Shown here one piece after another: positions 8,114 through 15,989 of a stretch of DNA of 64,000 bases. The notes under the pieces were generated by a model. It ran no database searches. It was not told where the DNA came from and worked only from the letters and a program-made list of their open reading frames with translations. Location of the stretch: positions 1 to 64,000 of the forward strand of contig NZ_JAAXPF010000003.1 in the NCBI RefSeq assembly GCF_012396315.1. Reading direction: 5' to 3'. A program made the position numbers and the translations under genes. Positions within the stretch are counted from its first letter, which is position 1. Each line of letters begins with the position of its first letter. The stretch is from Corynebacterium mucifaciens. GTDB taxonomy: Bacteria > Actinomycetota > Actinomycetes > Mycobacteriales > Mycobacteriaceae.

Positions 8114-9007
8114 CTAGTTGCGCTCCACGGGAGTCACCGACATCGCCACCCAGGCCGTGCTCTCCTTCGGCGCCTTCCCGCACGAATCCACCACACCAGA
8201 AACCGGGCGCTGCTCAAGCTGCACCTCATACCTCTGGCCCGAGGCAGTGTCGGTGACGGTGGCGGCGAGGGCGGAGTCCCCCTCCCCCGCGACAACATCG
8301 AACTGCCCGTAGCGCGCGCCCGGCAATTGGGCGGCAACGGCGAGTTCCGCCGCCTGCTCGGCGGGGCCGAGGGTGCCGCGGCCGCGGTTGCCGGGCACGA
8401 AATACAGCCCGTCCGTCGCGGCGGCGAGCATCGCGTCCGTGGCCTCGAGGTTCATGCGCCCGAAGCTGTAGGCCCACGGCATGAGCAACATTGTCGGGGC
8501 GAAGCGGTGGCCCTTGATATGGGAGGTTTCCCACACCACGTCGTTGCTGGGGCCGAAGGGGTAGCGCTCGTGCAGCGCGTTGAGCAGCGGGCGGCCCTTG
8601 ACCGCGCAGCAGCGGTCGCGCTTCGCGTGGGTGCAGATGAGCAGCAGGGGGCGCTCACGCTCCACGCCGCCGTTTTTACCCGGGCCGGACAGGTCCAAGG
8701 TGAGTAACGCCTCGGGGCCGTCCACGTGCATCACTTCGGTGACCGCCTGGTCGGCGAAGACGAGGTAGAGGTGGTGGTCGCTGATGTTGCGGCCCTCACG
8801 CGTCGGGTGGCGGATGAGCAGCAAGGTGGCGTTGTACTCGTCGAGTTTCGGTTTGAGCTTGCTGGTGAGCTCCTCGCCGAGGGCGGCGTCGCCGATGACG
8901 TCGCGGGGCCAGGCGTCGGGCCACTCGAAGAGCACGTACACCGATCCGGTTTTGGCGGTTCCCGGAAGCGGTTCAACCTCTACGTCGGAGCAGAGCAGCT
9001 GTTGCAT
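8114..9007 (-). CDS. Sucrase/ferredoxin-like family protein
   Basis: 297-residue member of the Suc_Fer-like family, which has a thioredoxin-like ferredoxin fold and is related to the yeast Aim32/actinorhodin-cluster ferredoxin-like proteins. The segment LLLICTHAKRDRCCAVKGRPL near residue 115 holds the Cys cluster, and HIKGHRFAPTMLLMPWAY near residue 165 supplies conserved His. These residues are the usual candidate [2Fe-2S] ligands. The ATG at 9007 was preferred over an upstream ATG because conserved sequence starts here (MQQLLCSDVEVEPLPG). Function is unknown; a redox role is inferred from the fold. It is convergent with the HAD gene. Confidence 0.75.
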   Translation of the reverse strand: MQQLLCSDVEVEPLPGTAKTGSVYVLFEWPDAWPRDVIGDAALGEELTSKLKPKLDEYNATLLLIRHPTREGRNISDHHLYLVFADQAVTEVMHVDGPEALLTLDLSGPGKNGGVERERPLLLICTHAKRDRCCAVKGRPLLNALHERYPFGPSNDVVWETSHIKGHRFAPTMLLMPWAYSFGRMNLEATDAMLAAATDGLYFVPGNRGRGTLGPAEQAAELAVAAQLPGARYGQFDVVAGEGDSALAATVTDTASGQRYEVQLEQRPVSGVVDSCGKAPKESTAWVAMSVTPVERN

Positions 9008-9146
9008 GGCACCACCATAGCCAACAGCGCAAATCGGGCTCCGCCCACGACTTGGACAGCATTCCAAGATGTAACGGTTGTGTAACCATTTGAGAATTGG
9101 GCCGGATACTTTTGGTTCTTCCCGGGCTCCTGGTTACGGTGACGGA

Positions 9147-9734
9147 ATGCTTATACATTCCGGTCTTTCCCGCCTGGCGTTGGCGGGCGCGTGCGCGGCG
9201 GCGTCGGTCGCCTGCGCTGCCTGCAGCGTCGCCGGTGACGGAGCCGGGAAGACTATGACGGGCAGCCTCGCCTCCCACTCCACGCAAGTGCAGCCGTTGG
9301 GCACTGCTGACCCAGCGCCGAAGACGCAGCGCCCGTCGGCCCCGGCCCAGCTGGCCGTGGCAGGGGTGCGCGTAGGCGCGCACGAGGGCTTTGACCGCGT
9401 CGTGGTGGACCTGGAGGGCAAGGGCACACCGGGCTGGTTTGTGGATTACACCTCCACCCCGATCCAGGAAACCGCCGCCCAGCCCCTGCAGGTTGCGGGC
9501 AATTCCTTTTTGAACATCAACATCGACGGCACCGTCGCCCCGTTCGAGCTGGGCAAGGACAACAACGTCCCGGTCACCATGGCGGGCGATACCGGCAACG
9601 TCATCGACGTCATCAACGCCGGGACCTACGAGGGCCGCAGCCAGATCGTTGTGGGTCTTCGCTCCGACCTCCCGTACTCCGTGCAGGTGATGGAGGACCC
9701 CATGCGTGTTGTCGTGGACATCGTGCAGAAGTAG
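9147..9734 (+). CDS. AMIN-like domain lipoprotein
   Basis: 195-residue secreted lipoprotein. MLIHSGLSRLALAGACAAAS leads to a Cys-containing lipobox (ACAAC), then a Thr/Ser/Pro linker to about residue 70. The C-terminal domain (from VGAHEGFDRVVVDLEG) resembles the actinobacterial AMIN-like domain and ends in MRVVVDIVQK. AMIN domains in other proteins bind peptidoglycan or polar secretion machinery. A cell-envelope role is therefore inferred, and no enzymatic motif is seen. Two GTAAC pentamers spaced 11 bp apart at 9071-9086 lie upstream but were not assigned to a regulator. Confidence 0.7.
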   Translation: MLIHSGLSRLALAGACAAASVACAACSVAGDGAGKTMTGSLASHSTQVQPLGTADPAPKTQRPSAPAQLAVAGVRVGAHEGFDRVVVDLEGKGTPGWFVDYTSTPIQETAAQPLQVAGNSFLNINIDGTVAPFELGKDNNVPVTMAGDTGNVIDVINAGTYEGRSQIVVGLRSDLPYSVQVMEDPMRVVVDIVQK

Positions 9735-9749
9735 TAGGTCCTCGCGCGG

Positions 9750-11303
9750 TTAGTACACCGCCTCCACGCGCCAGCTGCGCCTGCTCCACACCAGCAACCA
9801 TCCAGTGACGACCCCCTCCTGTCCACCTTCGCGCCCGACCACTTGCATGCGTGCCACCCTGCCCGCGGGGAGGTCGGTCTGCGCCCACCACCCCGCGTCC
9901 ACGGGCCACGGCCCTGCCCAGCCGGTGACCAGGTAGCGCTTTTCGCCCCACGCCAGCCCGTACGGCTCGGCGGACAGCAGCGCTTCGGCGGTGACGATGA
10001 CGGGGGCACCGGAGGCGTCGATAAGCATGATGCGCGAGGCCGGGTGGTCGATGCCGCCGCCTAAGCGCGCAGGCAGGGGTGCAGGTATCGCCCCGGGCCA
10101 CGATTGCTTCTCGACGTCCTCCGGCTCCTCCCCGAATGGCAGCATCGCCACGCGCTCCGCCACCCCACGCCCGCCGACGAGCCGGGGTTGGAGCACCGCG
10201 TCGATGCCGAGCTGAGACTGGACGCGCTCCACCACCCGCCGCGCGGTGTCCGTGGACGCGCCGTCGGCCCACAGCTCCCCCACCGGCTCGGGCGGGGCGA
10301 ACTCCAGCGGCTCGAGGATGAGGCTGGTAATTTCGCCGGAACCGCCGCTTGTCAGCCAGCCGTCGAGCTGCCACCGCACCCGGTCCGCGGTGCCCGCTTC
10401 GGTGAGCGCCTCGCGGGTGCGCCACACGCGCTCGACCCGGGTGCCGTCGCCGAGCTCCGCCACCACTTTCAGGCGCAGGCAGTTGCGCCCCGTCTCCTTC
10501 AGCCGCTCGTGCAGGCTTGCCGCCAGGGCGCGGGCAGCGAAGGCGGCGGCGTCCACCCGCTCGATCGGGTCCTCGGGCGTGATGGCCACGGCGAGGTCCT
10601 CCACCGGCAGCTCCGGGGCCACGCGGCGGTCCGGCGCGGCCGCGGCGATGCGGTGAATGCGCATCCCTTTGGCGCCGAAGCGGGTGGTCACCGCGTTCGG
10701 CGGCAGTTTCGCCAGCTCCCCGAGGGTGGAGACCCCCAGCTGGCCGAGCGCCCTGACGGTGTCTGTGTCCGCGGCGAGGGACTCCTCCGCCACCAGTGAT
10801 CCCAGCGGCTGCGCGGCCAGAAACTCGGCCGACCCGCCCGGCGCCACCACCCGGGAGGCGCGTGCCGCGATCAGCGCGGTGGCGATCTCGTCGGCGGCGC
10901 CTGCCATGGCGTCGATGCCGCGGCGCGAAGCTGCGTCGATAAGCATCTCCAGCGCCTTGTCCTCGCTGCCGTGGAAACGGCCGGCGGCCTCCAAGTCCAC
11001 CGCCACCAGACCGGGGCGCAGCACCTCCACGCTCGCGGCGACTTCGTCGAAGCTGGCGACCAGGGATGCGAACATGCGCCCGTCGCGGTCCGGGTTGTCG
11101 TCCACCACCGTGAGCTCTGGCGCGACCGCCTGCGCGTTGCGCACCCGCATGCCGCGGCGGATGCCCAGCTGGCGCGCGGCGTGCGAGCACACCTTCACCC
11201 GGTGCTGCGCCGCGATCGCAATCGGCTCTGCCAGCTCATCGCCCGTATCTAGCCGCGCCGCCTGCACCGGCCAGTCCGGAAACCACAGCGCCGCCGCCCT
11301 CAT
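9750..11303 (-). CDS. imuB: Y-family polymerase-like protein ImuB (mutasome adaptor)
   Basis: 517-residue inactive Y-family polymerase relative that links DnaE2 and ImuA' to the beta clamp in the mutasome. The N-terminus MRAAALWFPDWPVQAARL replaces the DxDxFFAxVE nucleotidyl-transfer motif, and the usual SxDE site reads LVAVDLEAAG, so the catalytic acidic residues are missing, as known for ImuB. The fingers/HhH part (LGVSTLGELAKLPPNAVTTRF) is near residue 200. The conserved WPG segment (SWPGAIPAPLPARLGGG) is near residue 405. It overlaps imuA' by 4 bp (ATGA) and is its operon partner. Two copies of the dispersed CGTCGATAAGC motif lie inside the gene, both encoding Leu-Ile-Asp-Ala with the rare CTT codon. 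Confidence 0.9.
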   Translation of the reverse strand: MRAAALWFPDWPVQAARLDTGDELAEPIAIAAQHRVKVCSHAARQLGIRRGMRVRNAQAVAPELTVVDDNPDRDGRMFASLVASFDEVAASVEVLRPGLVAVDLEAAGRFHGSEDKALEMLIDAASRRGIDAMAGAADEIATALIAARASRVVAPGGSAEFLAAQPLGSLVAEESLAADTDTVRALGQLGVSTLGELAKLPPNAVTTRFGAKGMRIHRIAAAAPDRRVAPELPVEDLAVAITPEDPIERVDAAAFAARALAASLHERLKETGRNCLRLKVVAELGDGTRVERVWRTREALTEAGTADRVRWQLDGWLTSGGSGEITSLILEPLEFAPPEPVGELWADGASTDTARRVVERVQSQLGIDAVLQPRLVGGRGVAERVAMLPFGEEPEDVEKQSWPGAIPAPLPARLGGGIDHPASRIMLIDASGAPVIVTAEALLSAEPYGLAWGEKRYLVTGWAGPWPVDAGWWAQTDLPAGRVARMQVVGREGGQEGVVTGWLLVWSRRSWRVEAVY

Positions 11304-12040
11304 GTGACAGCCCTGAGCCTTCGCTTATCGACGCCTCCGGCACTGCCAGCGCCAAGCGTCACCCTCGCGCTGGCAGGCCGGTAGCCTTTCGTCTCCGCGC
11401 GGACGTCGAAGTCGATCCCGGTGATGCGCCCGGTGCCCCTGCCGATGCCGTGGAAGTTGGCCAACCGGCCCGTGACGGTGAGCGCCGGCGAAGGCACCTC
11501 CACGTTCACGCACACCAGCGCGGCCTGGCCTTTGCGGATCCGCGCGAGCAGGGGGCGGGCGCGCACGGGGGTGAGCTGGAACGGGCTGCGGGTGCGCAGG
11601 ACGACAAGGTCGAGCCCCTCGGCGAGCACGCCCGCGACGCTGAGGTCGTCGAGGCCCGCATCCGGCACCGCCACCACCCGCTCCAGCGCATCTGCGTCGA
11701 TGCCGGCATAGGACAGCTCCGGCCACCCCACCACGCCCGCGCGCCCGCCAACTCCGGTTACCTGGCCAATGAGCTCCACGATGAGCGCCGGGGTGTCGCT
11801 GACGTGCGTGACCGCCTGGCGCGGCAAACCGCCATTCGGCAGCACGAGCGAAAGGCCGCCGCCCACGGCAAGTGTGTCCCCATCCTCAACGACCTGCTGC
11901 GGGACCTCCCCGCCGATGGCGGCCATGCGGGCTCGCAGCTCAGCGATCTGGTCGGCGCGCGACGTCTGAGCTGGCGGTTCATCCACTACCGCCAGGTTCG
12001 CTGCCGCTGCCGACGCAGTTCGAATAGGTGTTCCACTCAC
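11300..12040 (-). CDS. imuA': ImuA'-like protein of the SOS mutasome
   Basis: 246-residue RecA-fold protein with a degenerate nucleotide-binding loop (VLPNGGLPRQAVTHVS), upstream of and overlapping imuB. In mycobacteria ImuA' is needed with ImuB and DnaE2 for induced mutagenesis. The GTG at 12040 was chosen because TACTAT, a good -10, ends 5 nt upstream, giving a leaderless mRNA, and because a LexA box lies further up at 12086-12101. A longer reading from a GTG at 12082 would start only 3 bp from the LexA box and inside the promoter. A conserved C-terminal region around GRLANFHGIGRGTGRITGI supports the assignment. Confidence 0.8.
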   Translation of the reverse strand: MSGTPIRTASAAAANLAVVDEPPAQTSRADQIAELRARMAAIGGEVPQQVVEDGDTLAVGGGLSLVLPNGGLPRQAVTHVSDTPALIVELIGQVTGVGGRAGVVGWPELSYAGIDADALERVVAVPDAGLDDLSVAGVLAEGLDLVVLRTRSPFQLTPVRARPLLARIRKGQAALVCVNVEVPSPALTVTGRLANFHGIGRGTGRITGIDFDVRAETKGYRPASARVTLGAGSAGGVDKRRLRAVT

Positions 12041-12045
12041 GCCAG

Positions 12046-12051
12046 ATAGTA
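12046..12051 (-). promoter_or_regulatory. imuA' -10 hexamer (leaderless start)
   Basis: TACTAT on the minus strand matches TAnnnT and ends 5 nt before the GTG at 12040. The LexA box covers the -35 zone about 35 bp upstream. The geometry predicts SOS-repressed leaderless transcription. Confidence 0.5.
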
Positions 12052-12085
12052 TGCACCGCGGGGCCGACACGAGCAACGCCACTGG

Positions 12086-12101
12086 TCGAACATGTTTTCG
12101 T
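12086..12101. promoter_or_regulatory. LexA (SOS) box of imuA'-imuB
   Basis: TCGAACATGTTTTCGT matches TCGAA(C/A)A-NN-TGTTCGA at 12 of 14 informative positions. It overlaps the -35 zone of the imuA' promoter. The plus-strand gene at 12164 lies on the other side of the site and might also be affected. Confidence 0.75.
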
Positions 12102-12150
12102 ACAGTTGGCGCGCCGCAGGGTGCTCAAACCTAGCCGATCGCTTGCCCGA

Positions 12151-12156
12151 TACACT
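12151..12156 (+). promoter_or_regulatory. -10 hexamer of the membrane protein gene at 12164
   Basis: TACACT ends 7 nt before the ATG at 12164, with no Shine-Dalgarno between, as expected for a leaderless mRNA. Confidence 0.4.
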
Positions 12157-12163
12157 TCCCGGC

Positions 12164-12580
12164 ATGATCCCGATCACCGCAGCAGAGGTCCGCGACCGCG
12201 TCACCCCGATCCCCACCCCGCCTGTCGTGCGGGCGCTGGGCTCGATGGGCGCCGGCGGGTCTATCGGCGTGATGGTGTCGCAAGCCCCGCTGAGTGTCAA
12301 GGCGGTTGTGGCGGTCCTGTGCGTTGTTGCCGCCGTCACCGTCACGCTGCTGCACCCGTACCGCAAAGAGCTCCGCGCGTTCGCGGAGGACAAGGGCGTG
12401 GCCAGGGTGCCGTCGATAAGCATGGTGCTCCCACTGATGCTGTGGTGGCTGCTACTCATGCTTGCACCGCTCGCCCACTGGCCTGCTGTGGGCGCGTGGG
12501 TTGCAGGTGTAGCGGCGGCCGCGGCGGCCTGGGTGTTGTACCCGCACGTGGACGGGTCGCGGCGCCTCGCGTACGCGTAG
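12164..12580 (+). CDS. Small integral membrane protein, unknown function
   Basis: 138 residues: a soluble start (MIPITAAEVRDRVTPIPTPP), then about three hydrophobic segments (VKAVVAVLCVVAAVTVTLL, MVLPLMLWWLLLMLAPLAHW, and an Ala-rich helix near the C-terminus). No family motif was recognised. The start at 12164 is favoured over an upstream ATG because a -10 hexamer ends 7 nt before it and the extra N-terminus would overlap the imuA' LexA/promoter region. It is divergent from imuA'-imuB. It contains one exact CGTCGATAAGC motif, which here uses the very rare ATA codon. Confidence 0.6.
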   Translation: MIPITAAEVRDRVTPIPTPPVVRALGSMGAGGSIGVMVSQAPLSVKAVVAVLCVVAAVTVTLLHPYRKELRAFAEDKGVARVPSISMVLPLMLWWLLLMLAPLAHWPAVGAWVAGVAAAAAAWVLYPHVDGSRRLAYA

Positions 12581-12686
12581 GGCTACTCGAATGGTCCCTT
12601 AGCACAGACCCTGAGAAGCGGGCAGCGGCGGAACGCACCCACGCCGCCGCCCCGAAACGCCGGCTGCAAGGCGTGACGAGCACGCG

Positions 12687-12692
12687 GATAAT
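12687..12692 (+). promoter_or_regulatory. -10 hexamer of the PspC gene
   Basis: GATAAT ends 7 nt before the ATG at 12700. This favours 12700 over the ATG at 12691, which would overlap the hexamer itself. Confidence 0.4.
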
Positions 12693-12699
12693 GGCGCAC

Positions 12700-13179
12700 A
12701 TGGCTCAAAATTCATCGACGTCGCTCAAGCACATGTGGGACACCCGCCCGCACCGCATCCCGAAGGACGCGGGCGGACGCGCCGTCATCGCCGGAATATG
12801 CGTCGGCTTCGGCCAGCGCTACAAGGTAGATCCTGTGGCCGTGCGTATCGCGTTTGTCATCCTCAGCCTCGTCTTCGGCGGCGGCATCTTCGCCTACCTG
12901 CTGTGCTGGTTTGTCATGCCGCGCGTGGGCATGACCATCACTCCGGCCAAGGCGATTGTCACACCGAAGGAGCAGCTCACCCCGCACGAAATCGAGGAAC
13001 GCAAGCCCGGGTGGTGGCTACTTATCGGCCTGATTATCTTCCTGCCCGCGCTGAGCCAGGCATCGGACGTGCGCGGCACGCTGATCAGCTTCGCCGCGTT
13101 CTTCTTCGTCTGGTTCTTCACCTACGCGCGTCAGCCGGAGCCGCCGGCAGACCCAAGCGGCAACAACGACCTGGTCTAG
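12700..13179 (+). CDS. PspC domain-containing membrane protein
   Basis: 159 residues. The PspC domain (RAVIAGICVGFGQRYKVDPV followed by ALRIAF-like helix and LLCWFVMP) spans about residues 20-75 with one to two membrane segments. Two more hydrophobic helices follow (WWLLIGLIIFLPAL and LISFAAFFFVWFFTYA), and the tail is polar. PspC proteins take part in envelope-stress sensing; here there is no PspA or other psp gene nearby, so the role is open. The ATG at 12700 is favoured by a -10 hexamer placed for a leaderless mRNA; 12691 is the alternative. It is convergent with the AhpD-like gene, 10 bp away. Confidence 0.75.
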   Translation: MAQNSSTSLKHMWDTRPHRIPKDAGGRAVIAGICVGFGQRYKVDPVAVRIAFVILSLVFGGGIFAYLLCWFVMPRVGMTITPAKAIVTPKEQLTPHEIEERKPGWWLLIGLIIFLPALSQASDVRGTLISFAAFFFVWFFTYARQPEPPADPSGNNDLV

Positions 13180-13189
13180 CGCTAAAAAG

Positions 13190-14395
13190 CTAGCGGTAGC
13201 GCTTCGGCACGTCCGCTTCGCCGAGGGTGAGCATGAGCCGGTTCGCCCAGTTGAAAAACGCGGACGAGTTCACTACGTCCAGTACCGCCAGATCGTCCAG
13301 GCCCGCGGCCCGTAGTGCGTCCACGTGCTGCTGACCGAACTCGAACGGCGTGCGGGTGAGCGCCACAGCGGCGTCGCGGATGGCGTTCCACAACTCGGAG
13401 GCGAGGTCGGCGGACACGCCTTCGTCAAGGAGCCGGTCAATGGCCGCCGCGTCGCCGCCCTCCTCCTTGGAACGGCCCTGGTGCACGGACGCGCAGTACT
13501 CGCAGCCGTTCAGGCGCGACGCCACGGTGGCGGCGAGCTCGCGCTCAGCGCGGCCCAGGCCGCCCTCGGTGTTGTAGAAAATGTCCAGGTCCGTCAGCGT
13601 GCGGGCTTTCAGCGCCTGCGGGTCGCGCGCGAGCAGGCGGAAGTACTCCATGTCGGCGCGCTCGGGCTTAATCAGCGCGTTGATGTGCTCATCGGTGAGC
13701 TCCCCCTTTTCCAGCGGAGCCACCCACGGCTTCCAGCCCAGCGGGTGCGCCACAAACTTCCCGGGCGCGACCACCTCGGGCTGCAAGGTGGCGGCGGCAG
13801 GCGTCCAGCCCGGGTCAGCGGCGCCAGCTCGCTTCTCGACGCCCTCCGGCACCCCCGCGCCGCCAGCCAGCACCCGCACCCCGTGCACCACGCGTAGCTG
13901 GAACGCCACAAAGGCGATCAGCTGGCCGAGCGAGACAATCGCGTCCTCGCTGTAGCCTGCCTCCTGCAGGTGGCCGATCGCCGCGGGTGACGCGTCCTTC
14001 GGGTGGAAGGTGAGCAGGTGCGCGAAGTCTAGCGCCGCGGCCAAAGCACCGTCGCCGAACAGCACGAAGTCCCCGCCGGCGTACGGGCCCGCAGACACGC
14101 CTGCACGCACGGCCTCCTCCACCACTGCAACGAGCGACTCGTCCTCGTCCGCAAGCAGGTCGGTGTAGAACTCCGCGGCGCGCGTAGCACCGGACACGCC
14201 GGCGATGAAGGCTGCGACGGCGTAGCGGGTGGACACCGGCAGCGCCTCCACCAGCGAGGCGTCGGTGGGCTCGAACAACGCCTCGAAGCTGCGCTGGGCG
14301 TTCTCCACCGCCTCGGGCCGGCGGCGGCGCAGCTCTGCGAGTTCGGCCAGGGTCTCGGCCAGGGTGTCAATAATGTCAGTGTGGTTAGACAACAA
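13190..14395 (-). CDS. CMD/alkylhydroperoxidase-like fusion protein (Avi_7170 + Avi_7169 type)
   Basis: 401 residues with two carboxymuconolactone-decarboxylase (AhpD-fold) halves. The N-terminal half (about 1-190) lacks the Cys motif and resembles the CMD protein family named after Avi_7170. The C-terminal half (about 215-401) has CEYCASVH, the AhpD CxxCxxxH redox motif, and resembles the Avi_7169 alkylhydroperoxidase family. In other bacteria, as I recall, these are separate genes beside a KPN_01854-type transporter; here they are fused. It is last in the McbR-box ABC operon and overlaps the ATPase gene by 11 bp. A peroxide- or disulfide-reducing role linked to an imported compound is inferred; the substrate is unknown. 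Confidence 0.8.
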   Translation of the reverse strand: MLSNHTDIIDTLAETLAELAELRRRRPEAVENAQRSFEALFEPTDASLVEALPVSTRYAVAAFIAGVSGATRAAEFYTDLLADEDESLVAVVEEAVRAGVSAGPYAGGDFVLFGDGALAAALDFAHLLTFHPKDASPAAIGHLQEAGYSEDAIVSLGQLIAFVAFQLRVVHGVRVLAGGAGVPEGVEKRAGAADPGWTPAAATLQPEVVAPGKFVAHPLGWKPWVAPLEKGELTDEHINALIKPERADMEYFRLLARDPQALKARTLTDLDIFYNTEGGLGRAERELAATVASRLNGCEYCASVHQGRSKEEGGDAAAIDRLLDEGVSADLASELWNAIRDAAVALTRTPFEFGQQHVDALRAAGLDDLAVLDVVNSSAFFNWANRLMLTLGEADVPKRYR

Positions 14396-15989
14396 ACTCT
14401 CCTAACTGTCGGGCGCGGAAGACGGTGCCGGGGATAGCGCTGATGAGCTCGCGGGTGACCTCGTGCTTCGGGTGTGCAAACACCTCGTTGGTCGCCCCGT
14501 ATTCCACCTGGCGGCCGCGGCTGAACACGCTCACCGTATCCGAGATCTGGCGCACCACCGCGAGGTCGTGGGAAATGAACACGTAGGTCAGCCCCAGCTC
14601 GCGCTGCAGGTCCTCCAGTAGCTCCAGGATCTGCGCCTGCACGGTCACGTCCAGCGCAGACACGGCCTCGTCCAGCACCACCAGCTCCGGCTCCACGATG
14701 AGCGCACGCGCGATGGCCACGCGCTGACGCTGCCCGCCCGAGAGCTGTGCCGGGGTGCGGGAGGCGAACTGCGCCGGGTCCAGCGCCACGCGCGCCAAGT
14801 ACTCCTCGGCGCGCTTCAGCGCCTCCCGCTTCGACGCGCCGGCAAGGTTGCGCAGCGGCTCCGCCACAATCTCGCCGACGCGCATCTTCGGGTCCAGCGA
14901 GGAGTACGGGTTCTGGTACACCATCTGCACCCGCCCGCGAAGCGCGCGCTGCTGCCTCGCCGACAGGCCGGTCAGCTCTGTGCCCTCGAGCGTGATGCTG
15001 CCGGCGCTCGGGCGGTTGAACATGGCGATCGCGCGGCCGGTGGTGGTCTTGCCGGAACCGGAGCTGCCCACCAGGGCGTGCGTGGATCCCCGGGCGACGT
15101 CGAAGGAGATGTCCTCCACGGCGGTGAAGTCGCCGTAGCGCACGGCCAACCCGTCGACGGTGAGCAGGGTGTCGGGGGCGACCGGAGGGCGTCGATAGGC
15201 ATCTGCGACCGCGAGCGAGGGCACGTTGGCCAGCAGCCGCTTGGAGTACTCCTGCTGGGGGTTGCGCAGCACCGCGTTCACGGGCCCGTGCTCGACCACG
15301 CGGCCGTGCTCCATGATCACCACGTCGTCCGCGCGGTCGCCCGCCACGGCGAGGTCGTGGGTGATGAAGATGACGCCCAAGCCCAGCTCCGCGCGCATCT
15401 CGTCCAGCAGGTCCAGGATGGTCTTCTGCACGGTCACGTCGAGGGCGGAGGTGGGTTCGTCGGCGATGAGCACCTCGGGCTCGAGCGCCACCGCAGCCGC
15501 GATGAGCACGCGCTGCTTCATGCCACCGGACAGCTCGTGGGGGTACTGGCGGTAGCGGCGCTCCGGGTCGTCGATGCCCACGCGCTCAAGCAGGGCGATT
15601 GCTTGCCGACGCCGCTCCGCCGCATCCCCCATCCCGTGAATCTCCAACCCGTCCTCTACGGACGCGCCGATGGTCTTCAGCGGGTTGAGCGAGTTGTTCG
15701 GATCTTGGGGCACCAGCCCAATTTTCCTGCCGCGCAGCTTGCGCCACTCGGCGTTGGTCAGGTTGTTCAGCTCCCGGCCCTTGAACCGGATGCTGCCGCC
15801 GAGCACAGTGCCGCCGGCGCCCAGGAGATCCAGCGCAGCCATGGCGGAGGTGGTTTTGCCGGAGCCGGACTCGCCCACGATGGCGGTCATCTTGCCTGCC
15901 TCCACAGCAAACGAGATGTCGCGCACCACCGGGTCCGCGTCGCCGTACGCGACGGTGAGGCCCTCGACCTCAAGCAGGGGCGTACTCAC
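14385..15989 (-). CDS. Oligopeptide/nickel-type ABC transporter ATPase, two fused ATPase domains (DppD-DppF type)
   Basis: 534 residues holding two complete ABC domains in tandem. Domain 1 has Walker A GESGSGKTT near residue 38, signature LSGGMKQR, Walker B VLIADEPT. Domain 2 has Walker A GSSGSGKTT near residue 310, signature LSGGQRQR, Walker B LVVLDEAV. Each carries the family's C-terminal HPxxxYT/R-like extension (NPQQEYSKRLLANVP, HPKHEVTRELISAIPG). It energises the importer formed with the two permeases and the lipoprotein of the same operon. It overlaps the upstream permease by 4 bp. A single gene replaces separate DppD and DppF. Confidence 0.9.
   Translation of the reverse strand: MSTPLLEVEGLTVAYGDADPVVRDISFAVEAGKMTAIVGESGSGKTTSAMAALDLLGAGGTVLGGSIRFKGRELNNLTNAEWRKLRGRKIGLVPQDPNNSLNPLKTIGASVEDGLEIHGMGDAAERRRQAIALLERVGIDDPERRYRQYPHELSGGMKQRVLIAAAVALEPEVLIADEPTSALDVTVQKTILDLLDEMRAELGLGVIFITHDLAVAGDRADDVVIMEHGRVVEHGPVNAVLRNPQQEYSKRLLANVPSLAVADAYRRPPVAPDTLLTVDGLAVRYGDFTAVEDISFDVARGSTHALVGSSGSGKTTTGRAIAMFNRPSAGSITLEGTELTGLSARQQRALRGRVQMVYQNPYSSLDPKMRVGEIVAEPLRNLAGASKREALKRAEEYLARVALDPAQFASRTPAQLSGGQRQRVAIARALIVEPELVVLDEAVSALDVTVQAQILELLEDLQRELGLTYVFISHDLAVVRQISDTVSVFSRGRQVEYGATNEVFAHPKHEVTRELISAIPGTVFRARQLGEFVV

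Noticed and set aside
9071-9115. SigD- or MtrA-type promoter at the AMIN-like lipoprotein
   Set aside because: GTAAC pentamers occur, but the spacing to GAT is 17 rather than 16 and the hexamer end differs; too weak to claim.
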